This document shows positions 1-12,274 of a DNA stretch of 64,000 nt, piece after piece (position 1 is the first letter of the stretch; each line of letters starts with the position of its first letter). The notes under the pieces were generated by a model. That model searched no databases. It was not told where the DNA came from and saw only the letters and a list, made by a program, of their open reading frames with translations. Source of the DNA: Morella rubra (taxonomy: Eukaryota; Streptophyta; Magnoliopsida; Fagales; Myricaceae). Position numbers and translations under genes: made by a program. The stretch covers positions 33,955,204-34,019,203 of the forward strand of contig CM025850.1 of the NCBI GenBank assembly GCA_003952965.2. The letters are read 5' to 3'.

Positions 1-2355
1 AAGATCAAGTACCACAATGTGACCAGATTGTGTCATACGAGGAGCCTCATCAGTGTCAACGGACAGTTCCCGGGGCCTCGGTTGGTGGCAAGGGAAGGCG
101 ATCGTGTCTTTGTTAAGGTGGTAAATCATGTTACCAACAACATTACCATTCACTGGTATGTACGCATATAATGAGTACTTATATAATTAATTGCTAAGCA
201 TCGAAGCTACTATTACACAAACAATATATACAGTTATCTAACGTGTTTATTTTGGGTGTGAGAGAGCAGGCATGGAGTTAGGCAGCTCGGAAGTGGGTGG
301 GCTGATGGACCAGCTTATATAACTCAGTGTCCTATACAAACTGGCCAGACATACACGTACAACTTCACTGTCACTGGACAAAGAGGAACTCTCTTATGGC
401 ATGCTCACATCTCATGGCTAAGATGCACGCTTTACGGACCGATCATCATCCTCCCAAAGCGCAACGAATCTTACCCCTTCGAGAAACCATACAAGGAAAT
501 ACCCATCACTTTTGGTAACTTTTACTATATATACATATGTTGGAGACTCTCGAAAAGATTCATGTAATTTGTTGTGCATGTTATTCTTTATTTGCAAATA
601 CTTATGTCATGCAGTCATTTTTGCATGGTTTTGGGATTACAGGAGAGTGGTTTAACGTAGACCAGGAGGCTGTTATCAGCCAGGCTCTTCAGACAGGTGC
701 AGGTCCTAATGTTTCTGATGCATACACCATCAATGGTCTTCCGGGGCCTTTGTACAACTGCTCTTCTAAAGGTAACTGCATGAAGCAATTTAACTCATTT
801 TGGTGCAAAGAGAATGTGAAACGTAGGCATTTCCGGAGGCCAAATTGAAATAAGCTTAACCATGCAAGATTTTTGGGGGCTTTCGCAGATACGTACAGGC
901 TAAAGGTCAAGCCAGGGAAGACGTATCTCCTCCGTTTGATCAACGCTGCACTCAACGACGAGCTGTTCTTCAGTATTGCCAATCACACCCTCACCGTCGT
1001 CGAAGCAGATGCTGTGTACGTTAAACCTTTCGAGACTGACAAGCTTCTCATCACACCAGGCCAAACCACAAACGTTCTCCTCAAAACAAAACCCAGCTTT
1101 CCCAACGCGACGTTCCTCATGGTCGCTAAGCCCTACGTTACTGGCCGTGGCACCTTTGACAACTCGTCCGTTGCTGGTATCCTCCAGTACGAGCAACCAT
1201 CACATAACTCTTCCATCAAAAACCTTCTCCTTCTTAAACCAACTCTCCCAGCCCTTAATGACACAAACTTCGTCGCCAATTTCACCAGAAAGTTCCGTAG
1301 CCTGGCCAATGCACAATTCACCGCCACCGTTCCACAAACCGTGGACAGGAAATTTTTCTTCACCATGGGACTTGGGACAATGCCGTGTCCTCAAAATACA
1401 ACGTGTGGAGGACCCACCAATAGCACGAAATTTATTGCTTCCGTTAACAATGTATCTTTTGTGCTCCCTTCAGTGGCTATGCTCCAAGCCCACTTTTTTG
1501 GAAAGTCCAATGGGGTTTACACCACAGATTTTCCCACCAAGCCGCCGGTGCCATTTAACTACACGGGAACACCGCCCAATAACACTAACGTGAGCAACGG
1601 CACGCGTGCATTGGTGTTACAGTTCAACACAAGTGTGGAGCTGGTGATGCAGGACACGAGCATTCTTGGCTCTGAGAGCCACCCTCTCCATCTTCATGGT
1701 TTTAATTTCTTCGTCGTCGGACAAGGTTTCGGGAACTATGATCCTAACAAGGACCCTGCTAACTTCAACCTGGTGGATCCGGTAGAGAGGAACACGGTGG
1801 GTGTTCCGGCCGGTGGCTGGCTCGCTATTCGCTTCCTAGCGGACAATCCAGGTCTGTTCTTAAAAAAAGTACAGAAAGTTCTCGGCAAGACAATGACAGA
1901 TATCTTTATTTGTCCGCTTAATTTGCTCACTTTTTTCTTTAACTTTAACATTTTCCACATTAGAAACAATCAGAATGAGTAACATATAATGAAGAAAACA
2001 ACTAAATTTAGAAAGAACCTGGGTCCAAAGATAATCTTATTTAATTATTAATATAAAAAGTTACATAAAGGACCACACTATACAATTAAAACCTTAATCT
2101 ATTTCTTTTATTAAGCAACTATTGCTGAATATTTTTCTTTTTTTAAGATATTACTTAGAAATATTTTGCCGTCTGGTCTATTCATCAGGTCTTTGATATT
2201 TTTTTGCCCTCTTCTGGTCAACAGGGGTGTGGTTTATGCATTGCCATTTAGATGTCCACACGAGCTGGGGTCTAAAAATGGCGTGGATTGTATTGGATGG
2301 GCCACAGCCGAATCAGAAGTTACCACCACCACCATCCGATCTTCCCAAGTGTTGA
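1..2355 (+). CDS. LAC17-like: Laccase A (LAC17-like multicopper oxidase), 5' end outside window
   Basis: Secreted blue copper oxidase expected to oxidise monolignols in the cell wall. Five exons are visible: <1-155, 270-514, 643-771, 889-1851 and 2225-2355. All introns are GT-AG and the frame runs through 540 residues to a TGA stop after the family ending DLPKC. The signal-peptide exon lies left of the window. All four copper motifs are present: HWHG across the first junction, WHAH in exon 3, HPLHLHG in exon 5 and [12 protein letters not shown] in exon 6, with Leu at the type-1 axial position. There are many N-x-S/T sites, as expected for a secreted laccase. The protein resembles Arabidopsis LAC17 from memory ([23 protein letters not shown]). 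The exon layout matches laccase B on the other strand. No stop or frameshift is seen, so it is probably functional. The ortholog assignment is inference. Confidence 0.93.
938..958 (+). promoter_or_regulatory. miR397-like target site in laccase A
   Basis: This 21-base stretch encodes part of LINAALND. It differs from the perfect complement of miR397 at two positions: the first base, and a C where the complement has T. miR397 silencing of laccase mRNAs through this coding site is established in Arabidopsis and poplar. Use of the site here is inferred. Confidence 0.7.
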
Positions 2356-3349
2356 CAAAAGTTGACCGTTGGTTCGACAAGAGCGGATACTCATTGCAAT
2401 TTTTTTTTTATTTCCACACCCGGCCTGAGTGATCTTTTTTTATTGTCCAGTTTTTAAATTAATTATTATGAATGTTTTTTTTTTTGACGACGTAATTTCC
2501 CATTGCTTTCCACTTCTTAGTTGTTGGGGGAAGGGAGACGAGAGAGAGGAGATAATGTAGAGAGTCGTGGGATCGGTAATGGGCAGCTTTTGATGTTAAC
2601 CTCAAGTAGAAAAGAGGTTCATCGCTACAATTTCTTCTCTAACTTATGAGTACCGTTTTGCTTCCAAATAAAGTTGAGTTTGGTTACTTAGTCCAGAAAC
2701 ATGTTAGTTTACAACGACTTCTTCCAGAAGCCTGCCAACTGGACTCTAAAAAGCTCCCCCCCTTCCTTTAACATGACTGCACATATGACATGCAATTGAT
2801 AGTCAAGAGCTATCATGAGATCGTAACAGTTCATTCCTTAAAGAGGGGGCACATTTCATGCACTATAGAGAATATCTTCAGCTGCATCGAAGTTTGCAGA
2901 GAACTGGATTTTGAGGCTTGAGCAATGAAATCAGCACCAAAGATTTTAAGAGAAAGTTGCTGAATCAGAAAAGTGCATTTTCGAAAAAGTAAATATATAG
3001 GGGTTTCTTGCATCAATCTGTCATCTTGGGTGAAACAGGTTCTTTTCCTCTGAATATATAAGTACTTCAAGAATGAAAAGACACCAAGTACCTACAAAAT
3101 ATATACTAGGATATGATTAGTTCCACAGCAAGACATGCAAGCATGATCAAGATCTAGGATTACCAAGAGAAGGGAAATTGAAAGAGCTCTCTGGAGTAGT
3201 CCCACATTCACTTTTGCAGATGATTATTGGAAAGAAATGATCAGAGATAACAAGACGTTATTATATGTTCCCAACAATCATAATACTCCCAATCCAGAGA
3301 AAACTCTACATATATATACAATTAGCTCCTCAAATTCAAGTGCCTACAG
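2356..3349. other. Intergenic: convergent 3' flanks of laccase A and FHY1
   Basis: The two flanking genes converge here, so the stretch must hold both 3' UTRs. It is AT-rich with T runs near 2400-2480. I see no coding potential, repeat or RNA gene. The short reading frame at 2831-3070 shows no recognisable motif. Confidence 0.6.
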
Positions 3350-5840
3350 CTACAGCATAAGCCTGGAAAAGTACTGCTCAAATTCTTGATCAATGGTTGG
3401 CTTCCTCGTGCCTGATTGAGCATCTGCAGACAAAATAAGGAAATTATTTCTGAATATAGTAAATGATAAAATAAAAAACCCACAATTAGATCTAGAGAAT
3501 AGCAATATCGATCTACAGAAGAAGATGGAATGTTCTGAGTTCCACAAACGTGCACTTAGCAAGTAGGATAATATGTATTACACTTCAATCCTCGTAAATA
3601 CACTTCCAATCTGATCCTAAATTACCTTGGTTTACAGTCCAGCTTCCGGATGAAAGAACATACATATTTGGGTTAACCTCGTTAGAGTAGATAATATCTT
3701 CAAGTTCCTTTTCTATACACTGGTCAATGCTGTTGCTTCCATATTCTGAGCAAGTGTTATCCACTTGGTTACAGAATTCTAGGAGATGCTCCTCGAGATT
3801 CTGAAATTTTTGATAGGAAGGACGCTTACCACCACTCAGACATACCTGTTTGTCTTTGCTGGAACCAAAAGAGTAATCGGTATGCCTGAGGCTATTGCGG
3901 TCAGAAACAGCAGAAGAAGTGGAAGGCCTATTGACTAGGTACGTTTTTGCATACTCTAGTTGGAGTTTAGCTTCACCATAGGCAGACAAGGCGGAGTCAG
4001 AATCTTCAGCAAAACTATTGCAATCTTTGATTGATTCCTGTTCAGACTCATCATCCACGGCTGCTCCCTCCATTTTTCCAGCTAATATATTTATAAATAA
4101 GCTCTCCACTTCAGGACTTTTGTCAAACAGAGAGACAGCTTCAGAAGCAAAGCTGCGATCCCAGCATTTATGCTTTGGTATAGGCAAACCCAATTGCTCT
4201 GCTTGTAATTTTCTTTTCTTGTTCAAGGTAAAAATATTGCTCTCGAGCCCTTTATTGACAGAGAAGCTGAAGCATTATGGCAATAAGAAACAAGGAAAGA
4301 AGTGTTAGATTCTGAGCTATGTTAAATTTGGTGTCTTTGTGTGTGCGTGGTTCATTTCTGTGCTCAACAAGAATAAAGGCCAGCGAGTAGGGCTCTATGT
4401 CATACTAATTTAGTCAAAATTTTACGGCAATAGACACAAAACAGTCACCTTTCTGTTCAGCATGGAATGGGAACCACAAACACACGGAAGCCAATATTTA
4501 ACTTTCATCTTTGACAAATCAAATAAAGAGAGATATGAAGCCCAACATTTCTTAGTTGTCATGTAGATCCCCATCTTTTGGTTTGGGAACCACATCAAAA
4601 ACCACCACTTGCAATAGCCAATGAAAACAATCACCACATATGTACCAAACAACACGTGGACTCAATTGTGATGGTGAGTATTTCCAAGAGCTTGTCGTTA
4701 AAAGCACCAAGAAGCTCATAGGTAGAGAATTTAGAGATGAACACGAATTTTAACAATGTCTGAACCAAAAATACAGAATTGAAAACGTTATCTTCAGCCC
4801 ATCTGGTCCCCCTGCATGCTCCTTCACAGAAAAATAATTCTTCATCCCAATTTTATGAGAAAAAAAATTTAAATTAGATGTCATACTAGTAGAGAGTATG
4901 ACCCATTTTAGTGGTACAACAAAAACCAGTTCCTCCTCTACCACTTTTAACCTAGTCAGTAAATTTTCTTGGACAGGTTACAGTAATACTTAATCGAGAA
5001 TGCGATCACCTTTTAATCGAACCAGAAGCTTCTAAATATAAGAGAATTAAGATCACAAAACTACATAAGCGGCCTGAACACCTTCTAATAATAACTTCCA
5101 CAGTGGTAGTCATTTGAAAGCGATGTGAACATGGATTTTCATGTTTTCTCCCAAGCATAAGACTGAATCATGCTTTTGTGTCATTGTTTGGGACCAACAG
5201 TGCGAGTAAGGAATTCCTACAGGGAAAATTCCCCGGCCCCCTTCACCCCTCCCCCCGCGGGGCGGCAAAGCAAGAAACGGGTGCCTCGTCAAAATTCCGT
5301 TTGCTGTTCAAGGATGACAATGGATGCTAGAAACCTCGCCATTTCTTGAAAAGTGTTTCTTGGACTCTGTTTTCGTTTAAGAGACAGAGGACGAAACATC
5401 CATGCCCCCTATATCTAGAAAGTGAGCCATCATAAAAATAGCGACAACTAGTTGGGCCCTCGCTGAAACACCCCAGGGAAGACAAGTATTGAATCTCATA
5501 AACTCATTTCATATGACAAATAGTGGATCCAGTGACTTCTGCAGCATAATTACCTCCTTAATTCCATTGGTTACTACCTATCTAACAACATAGTCTGCAT
5601 TGAACAAAACCAAAAACATTACACACTCCAAGTTAACTACTTTCAGCTGATTTTCAATGATACAGTCATATGATCAAGCTGCAGTGACTCAAAATTATGC
5701 TCTGGCTTTAAGGCGAAAACAAAGAAAAAAAAGTGATAGCTTTAATGATCGAAAAGTCATATGAGTAAAAGAGGAAAAAAATCCAGAGACCAAAAATCTA
5801 ACCGGTTACTCTCAGATGGGTTCTCGTAAGTTTCGTTCAT
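3350..5840 (-). CDS. FHY1: FHY1/FHL: phytochrome A nuclear-import adaptor
   Basis: FHY1 and FHL bind light-activated phytochrome A and carry it into the nucleus for far-red signalling. I assemble three exons on the minus strand: 5840-5803, 4266-3626 and 3423-3350, with GT-AG introns. They give 250 residues starting MNETYENPSESN. The basic nuclear-localisation motif NKKRK lies at residues 28-32, followed by QAEQLGLPIPKHKCW. The C-terminus, encoded by exon 3, is the phyA-binding block ending QEFEQYFSRLML, the family's hallmark. The middle is acidic and low in conservation, as usual. At about 200 residues the Arabidopsis proteins are shorter. Exon 2 begins at the acceptor in gcttcag because only that choice joins exon 1 in frame with a good pyrimidine tract. 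An apparent start at 4226 is a TTG and was not used. Whether this is the FHY1 or FHL copy cannot be told. Confidence 0.88.
5231..5256 (-). promoter_or_regulatory. G-quadruplex-type motif in FHY1 intron 1
   Basis: On the sense (minus) strand of FHY1 there are four consecutive G runs of 4-6 bases, separated by loops of 1, 4 and 2 bases (C runs at 5231-5234, 5237-5241, 5246-5249 and 5251-5256 on the + strand). This fits the canonical four-run pattern. Folding in DNA or pre-mRNA is inferred. Confidence 0.6.
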
Positions 5841-6140
5841 CTTGACCCAGAAACGGACAGTGAATCACCGAGCTTGAGAGGTCAGCAGAGTCACTGAAAC
5901 CCAGAGGGAAGAGGTTCCTCGCTTCGAGGATATCCGAGAATAATAAAGCTCTTTCCCTCCCTCTGTCTTCTTTCTCGCTGTCTCTTACGTTTTTCTTTTA
6001 TCTTTTGCTTTTGAGATAAACTCAAAGCGGCTTCGAAGAGCGTGGGCGTCAGCGCCTTCACATACTCGTATACAGGCATTTGATATTTGTTTTCTTTTTT
6101 TCTCCTCCTTTTCCATTCGTTACACCTGTGACCTGTCCGG
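5841..6140 (-). promoter_or_regulatory. FHY1 5' leader and proximal promoter
   Basis: The 300 bases upstream of the FHY1 ATG are strongly pyrimidine-rich on the + strand (5940-6010), hence GA-rich on the sense strand, as in many plant 5' leaders. The reading frame at 5891-6247 has biased low-complexity composition and no family motif, so I treat it as leader. The transcription start cannot be placed. Confidence 0.45.
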
Positions 6141-6144
6141 ATGG

Positions 6145-6151
6145 GCGCGTG
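6145..6151 (-). promoter_or_regulatory. FHY3/FAR1 binding-site (FBS) match upstream of FHY1
   Basis: The minus strand reads CACGCGC, the FBS motif bound by the transposase-derived factors FHY3 and FAR1, whose known direct targets in Arabidopsis are FHY1 and FHL. It lies about 305 bases upstream of the ATG in the promoter of an FHY1/FHL gene. The motif is seen directly. Binding is inferred from the conserved pathway. Confidence 0.65.
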
Positions 6152-6197
6152 AGTTCCGCAGATTCGGACAGAACCATCGGTCCGTCCATCCCTCATC

Positions 6198-6234
6198 CAC
6201 GTGAATTCGGCGCTTTGCTTCGTGGGCCCCACGT
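6198..6234. promoter_or_regulatory. G-box and ACGT elements upstream of FHY1
   Basis: A perfect G-box CACGTG lies at 6198-6203 and a further ACGT core at 6231-6234, within about 90 bases of the FBS. In Arabidopsis, HY5 binds ACGT-containing elements close to the FBS in the FHY1 and FHL promoters and counteracts FHY3. GTGGGCCCCAC at 6222-6232 also matches TCP-type sites. Confidence 0.55.
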
Positions 6235-6299
6235 AATAATCCTCCATTATTGCGAATTACAGAAACCTCCTCCCATCACTTGAGGGCATGCGGGCGTGC

Positions 6300-8586
6300 A
6301 ACCGGGTCGAACTGGGTCCGTGGAGGACTCACATTTTTTATCATTTTTTGTACTGTGTTCTTCTCTAGTTCTCTTTTGTTCTCTGCCTTCCAATTATCCA
6401 CTCGCCATACCTAATGCCGAGGCTGAGGCACTTGCAAAGCTACAACTACTCCCCACCATAACTCTTATACACCTAACCATCATGTTGGATATACGGAGTA
6501 GAGTACTTTTTTTTTTTTTCGTTGGAAGAAAAAAATATAATATGCTTCGTATTTATGGACAAAAATTACTCACCTCTATCAAATTCTAATTTGTTTATTT
6601 ACTATGCATAATTTTTTTTTTTTTTTTAAAAAAAAACCATCAATCACCACCCTCCATTAGGTGTGGCTGTTAAATCACACGAAAAATTGATCAAAATGCT
6701 TTCTCTAAGGGCTCGCAGAACACTGAGGCGCTCCATGCACAAGATAGAGGGAGCTGTGGTGGTCATTGTAGACGACAGCTACTGATGAGCATGCGCTGTC
6801 CAGCATAGGAAGGGGTTTCTTGGAAAACGCCAAATGGAGGGTTAAGGGGACAGAGAAAGAGGAGACGAAAACCCTCGTGGAGGAGGAGAGCTTGCGCACC
6901 GAGACATGCGTGAAACTTATGGGTTGAGAGTTGTGGCATGAATAGGTAGAGCTCTTTTTTATGTTTTTTTCTTCTTTATGTATGAGTACAACTCAAATAG
7001 AAAAGAAGACAAGTATTAAAAAAACAAAAGGCAAATGTAGGATTTGTATACAAGACATTCATGTTACTCATCTTTCATTAATTAGATTTCTAACTATTGA
7101 CTAGGGGGAAGTTTAATATAACTCCCTTCTCCTTTGAAGTGTAATGAAGAGTTTTCATAGATGAGTGTCCTTTCTAAGAGCTCCCAACATTTAAATAAGT
7201 TTTGATTAACGTGCTAGACCTTTCAAAATTCAAGAGTAAAAATGTCCTGAAATTCAAAATTTAGAATGCAAAATGTTAAACCTCTCAAAGTTAAAAGAAT
7301 AAAAAGTATATTTATCAGCTTACCCAATAAGTTGTCATTCATCTTATTAAGTGTCTATTTTAGGGGTTTTGTTATTGTTCTTGCTTTCAATTAAGATCCA
7401 TAATTACTCTTCGACACCAATGTTCCTCCTTTGTATTGAATGAAAATCTTTTGTCCAAATTGCATAGTACAATTTAGAAACAGATAGATACAACATGTTG
7501 ACATTAATATAAGGCTTATACTACTCGAAACTTTAAATGAACATCATTAAATAATATTATAAAATCTACATGCTGTGTTTATATCTCTTTAAATTGCATT
7601 GTACAATTAAAATAAGAAATTACAGAATATCCTAATCTCTTTCTATTATCACAATTTCCGTAGGACTTGTAAATGTAATGCCAAATAATCCCCCTTCAAC
7701 TACTGATCACTTCATTCAAGGTTATTCCCCTTCAACAAGTTTAAATGAACTAAACTTTGCAACTGTAACCGAGTCCACACTGTAAACATATTTCTTTATC
7801 TTTATGGTATTGTGGCATATTTCTTTTCCACCTGCAATAGAAAAAGAACATTTTGCACAAGGGTCCCTCAAGGGATATCTCCTTCCTTGCATTTGCTGAA
7901 AAACGTGATCTCCAGGTGGGCATCTAGGTAACCATTGCCAACAATTGTGGACTGCCACTAGTTCGGTTTCCCCATTGGATAACAAACCAGCTGAATGAAC
8001 CACCGGAAAAGAAGTCACAGAGAACAAAGAATGCATTGAAATGACATAACACAATTTTGGTTATTTTGTAAGTTACAAGGAATATTACAACTCGAACTTG
8101 CCTGGATATCACACTCATTTTGCAGAGACAAACGTCTCCTGACATGAAAGTTTGGTTGGTAAACCCGGACTCAGATCCCACTTTATACAAACTTCCTATA
8201 CGTATCAGATGAAAATTGTTCTAAAACCTAAGTGATCCACAGATTACCCAAAAAAAGAGGTGGGGTTAGGGGCAAGGGGAAGAAGAAAAAAGAAGGAAAA
8301 ACCTAAAGGTCTGGCTATTAACAAGGGCTATCATACTCGGATCCTCCCAGAAAATCAACTCCCAAACAGCTTTCTCATATCGCACACTGGCTATTGTGGG
8401 TGAGAAATTAATCGAGGTCCTTTCCTACTTCCTGAACTACCCCAAGCAGAAAGTCTACCTGCTCGAACAGTTGTAAGCAACACAAAGTCCTCATCCCTAG
8501 ATCAGCAGTTATCTGCCCCTTTAATGCTCAATGGTTAGAAGTTCTGATATTGACCAGTAAAATGCCAAAACCAACCATCAATCAAG
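6300..8586. other. Intergenic between FHY1 and the PAT gene
   Basis: Mostly AT-rich sequence with T and A tracts (6507-6519, 6613-6637) and no recognised gene. Two overlapping minus-strand frames at 7722-8190 look more protein-like than the rest (residues such as GFTNQTFMSGDVCLCK and WQWLPRCPPGDHVF). They can be joined through a possible GC-AG intron beginning near 8103, but I do not recognise a family. They could be an unannotated exon, a gene relic or part of the PAT 3' end. Confidence 0.4.
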
Positions 8587-11500
8587 TTATTTAGATGTTG
8601 ATGCACCAGTTAAATCATCATAGGCAGTCCGGAAGCGAAGACCAGAACCAATATGTCTCGATATGGGGCATAACCAGCTCAGAACATTTGGACCCAGAAC
8701 CTGAAACGGTCAAAGAAAACAGTTCATGTGGCAGGCATGGAGAATAAGACTGGAGTCCATAAATAGATAAATAAACACATGTAGCACAGTTTTGCATCCA
8801 ATTTGCACTCTGTACCACAAAAGGAAAAAAGTTGTTGATATGAGAGAGACACCGACCCACCGTACACAATTCTCTGATCCCCGCAGGACCCATGGAATTA
8901 CAGGCCAATGTGGTCTAGCTAAATTGCATAAAATAATGAAGGAACAAATGACCATATCAAAATTGTGATTGTGTATGAACACCACCAGTGCTTCAGTCCG
9001 AATTGGCCTGCAGCCTTCTAGATGAACATAGTGACAAAACCGAACAAATATAAACAAACTCAAGTAGACACTACCGCAATGCAGAATAGTCAAGCTAAAA
9101 GCTAAAATCTGAGGAAACTTCTCAAATTTGCACCACCTAAATGTCTCTGTAGACTAAAAGGAAATGAAGGGGCAATAATCAGTGTGGCTGAGAAGAAGCC
9201 ATAAACTTAGGGCTGTAAGCCCAATAGTGAAACTTCCCAGCATTTGTCAAGGGCATATTTAAGAAAAACGAAAGGATGCATGCCAATTATTACAGCATGG
9301 AACGGCACCTCCTCCCAACACTAAGAATGGCATAGAGGACTGTCAAGATCCATCTGGGTGCATGACATAAGAATAAAATTGGGGGGGGGGGTGATTATTC
9401 TTACTGTTGTCAGGTTTTCAAAGGCACCAAGATCATATGGATGTTTATAGACATTCCCTCCTTTCTCTGCAAGCCACATAGCTCTAACTCCTTCGTGGAA
9501 CTGCCACAAACAAAAATAAACAGTTCCCCTCAGATTGGCCATCAAACGTCATAGTCATAAACTAACCAAATCTGTTGATTTTTAATAACCTCAATTGTGG
9601 TCTTGTTATGCAAAATGAGGTAGATATGCCAACCTAAAAGGATGCTTAGTGCCACACATAATGGAACTAGCAACAGCCCAGAAATGACCTGTAAAATAGT
9701 AATGGATGAGCAAAATGACTAACATGATAAATTGTAATTTAACCAAACAGATCTTATAAATAACTGTAAGTTACATATGCTGTTCTGAAAGAGTCTCCAC
9801 TTGGCTGCTCGTCTTTTGGAGAATCGATGGTTAGACTACCCACAAGCAAGACCTGAAAGTTTTATGAAGGAAAAGAAAAGAAAAAGAAAAAGGGGGGGGG
9901 GGAGTTGAAGAGAACGGAATGTTACTGTTCTTGAAAATTTAATGAAAACTGACAATGTTAATAAATGCCAGGCAGTTAATGTATACTGTAATAAAATAAA
10001 GAAGAGAAGCTTTGAATAACATAGACATACCAGGGCATAGAAGCATGCAACAACAGCATACAGGACAAAAACAAGAACACCTTGTAGTTTGCATGCCCAA
10101 CGCAATTATGTATCCAAATGCAATGGTGATCCTTTACAATCAAGAAGCAGTACTTTAGCAAATTACGCAGGACATTTGACATAATGCATGAATGATAACA
10201 GAGATCATGCATACCATTCGCAAAACACATCTTCTACAGACCCGGCAATGATGCGCACGGGGAGGCTTAGAATGAGAACACTTTTGGCAATATCTCAAAT
10301 CCCCGCCCTGCAAAAACATTCCATAAAAGAGTCACATGTAGCAGCCCACGCTCAAGGTTTTCATATTATAGAAAACTGCTTTCTTTTAAATATCATAGCA
10401 ATCTCAGATGATTAGTTTTGTTCTACTACTCCAGATGATTGGTTCAAGTGATTTGTTTCAGGAAAGAAACCCTTTAATGCTAGATGATTCAAAACTATAT
10501 CAATTCCTGATGCACATGAATCTCTTCTTAAATTTGCTAGAGGACCTCTGAGAACCTAGAAATTCCACAGGATTTGGATTCTCTGCTTTCCATAGAACTG
10601 AAAAGTAACTGAAACTGCCTCGAAAAAATAAAGAAGAGAAACTAGCCAAATCTTCAAGGAATCCACCAGAGAATGATATCTTAGCTCGGCCAAATACCAA
10701 TCTATGAGACCCTTGGAGTTTATTCTCCCGCTGCAAGGGTTATGTACCACACTGCAAACTTTATTCAGCAGATATCTATGATACAAAAGCGTATATGTGG
10801 AACCAAAACCCATGTCCAGTGAGACACCGCAATGGAAAACCATAGATCAACAACAAAATGAAACTTGGCATCTGAAATCTCCAACAGAATAGGCAGTTAA
10901 GCAAACCCAACCTAGGGATTCAAAATTTAAGTATGCTACTTAGAGAAAGCAAATCTATTTAAACACAAGTAATTAGGATTAGCATTGTGAAAAAAATTCC
11001 AAACATCTTGAGACAATTGTGTGAAAAAGGATTGGCTCCCATTGATTGCAAGTCTTCATTGACTTCTGTGCATGTAAGAAATATATTCTGGTGACAACTT
11101 TAGTGGAGCATACAGTTGGCATGATGATTTGAACCCAATTTGCAGATGGTCCACACTTGATGCTGTAAATTGGCTGAATATGGATCACAATTATAAACCC
11201 TCTCCACAAGAGAAAAGTCAGATTCACTTGATGAATACTAACAGTTTTGAGGGCCAGCTTAAACATCCTTCGTAGTTAAGATTTACGTGAAGAATTAACA
11301 TTATGCCCAATGGACTTAATTCCCACTTTTGAGCACTCGATTCGAAAATGGAAACAAGAACAGTAAGACAACACAACAGTCACCCCGACATGAAAAGAAC
11401 GACAATACATGTATTAAAAGTAGCAACACCTGTCCATCAAATTTTAAAAGTAACTATATGCATTGCCTTGCCTCAGATCATGGAAGGGCAATACCACGGA

Positions 11501-12274
11501 TTTGTCATTATGCAAGTTTTAGAAGAATGCTTGGGTTCGATTCGACGGTTTCAAACTAGGGAAATTACATATCAGACCCTCAAGACAGGTTAGCGTACAT
11601 CGGATAAAATTCCCCCATATGATTCTACGTGCTTTGTGTCCTCCAAGATATTCTGATGTTACAACTCGTTTTCCTTTAGTTCATAGATTTGAATGCTTTC
11701 ATTTAACTACTCCCGGTTCTGAATCATCTTCGTCCTTGTATTATAATTTCGTATCCGTCAAAATTTTATCAGAAAAGTGATTGATTATAACTCAATGATA
11801 ATTACCACATTTTCTTCTAAAAGGTAGCGTGGGTTCAGGAAGCTTATTACAAAGTGTCAGTACATCAGGAACAAACAAATCAATCCGAAACTCAGCACGA
11901 AATTATTAAATCAAAATCACATTTGTGGTAAAGTAATATATAAAGTCGCAAGATTTTGTCAAAGAAATCCTAGATCACTATGAAGCTAAAAAAGACAATA
12001 CCTTGCGCTTGATCTCGTGGACAGGGTTTTCGGCGTCTTCGATGTCTGGAGAGTAGGTGGAGGGCACCGACCCCGGATCCGTGAAGACAGAAACGGCGTA
12101 GGTGAAGATGCACATGATGGCGACAGCCGTGAAAACGATGGCGTTGAAGATTCCGGGGGAGGACATGAGGCCGAACCACCGTTCTATGAATATGAAAACT
12201 GTTGAGAAGTAAATGTAAACGATTGCCGAAACGACGACAGTTACGGGTAGAGAGAAGCTGAAGCCCCGCTTCAT
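8587..12274 (-). CDS. PAT16: DHHC protein S-acyltransferase (PAT16-like), frameshift in exon 3
   Basis: Membrane palmitoyltransferase that adds palmitate to cysteines of target proteins. Seven minus-strand exons: 12274-12002, 10307-10215, 10131-10031, 9852-9775, 9688-9590, 9500-9405 and 8700-8587, all phase 0 with GT-AG introns. The product would be 284 residues, the size of Arabidopsis PAT16. The start [10 protein letters not shown], two N-terminal membrane segments (about 12-32 and 48-68), the Cys-rich block [18 protein letters not shown] and the catalytic DHHC at 123-126 match that family, as does the later [19 protein letters not shown] block. Exon 3 is 101 bases where 102 are needed. The frame breaks in a five-T run (10067-10071 on the + strand) just after NYKVFLF and is recovered by one extra T. 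This could be a base-calling error in a homopolymer or a real recent lesion. Every other exon is intact, so I favour error. Confidence 0.9.
9382..9391 (+). repeat. G homopolymer in PAT16 intron 6
   Basis: A run of ten G in the intron after exon 6. A similar G run ends near 9901 in another intron of the same gene. Such runs are prone to length errors. Confidence 0.7.

Noticed and set aside
4224-4226. FHY1 start at the TTG before the NKKRK motif
   Set aside because: Not an ATG; exon 1 with MNETYENPSE and matching splice phases gives a full family N-terminus.
5891-6247. Basic Lys/Arg-rich 118-residue frame upstream of FHY1
   Set aside because: Low-complexity product of the GA-rich leader and promoter with no family motif.
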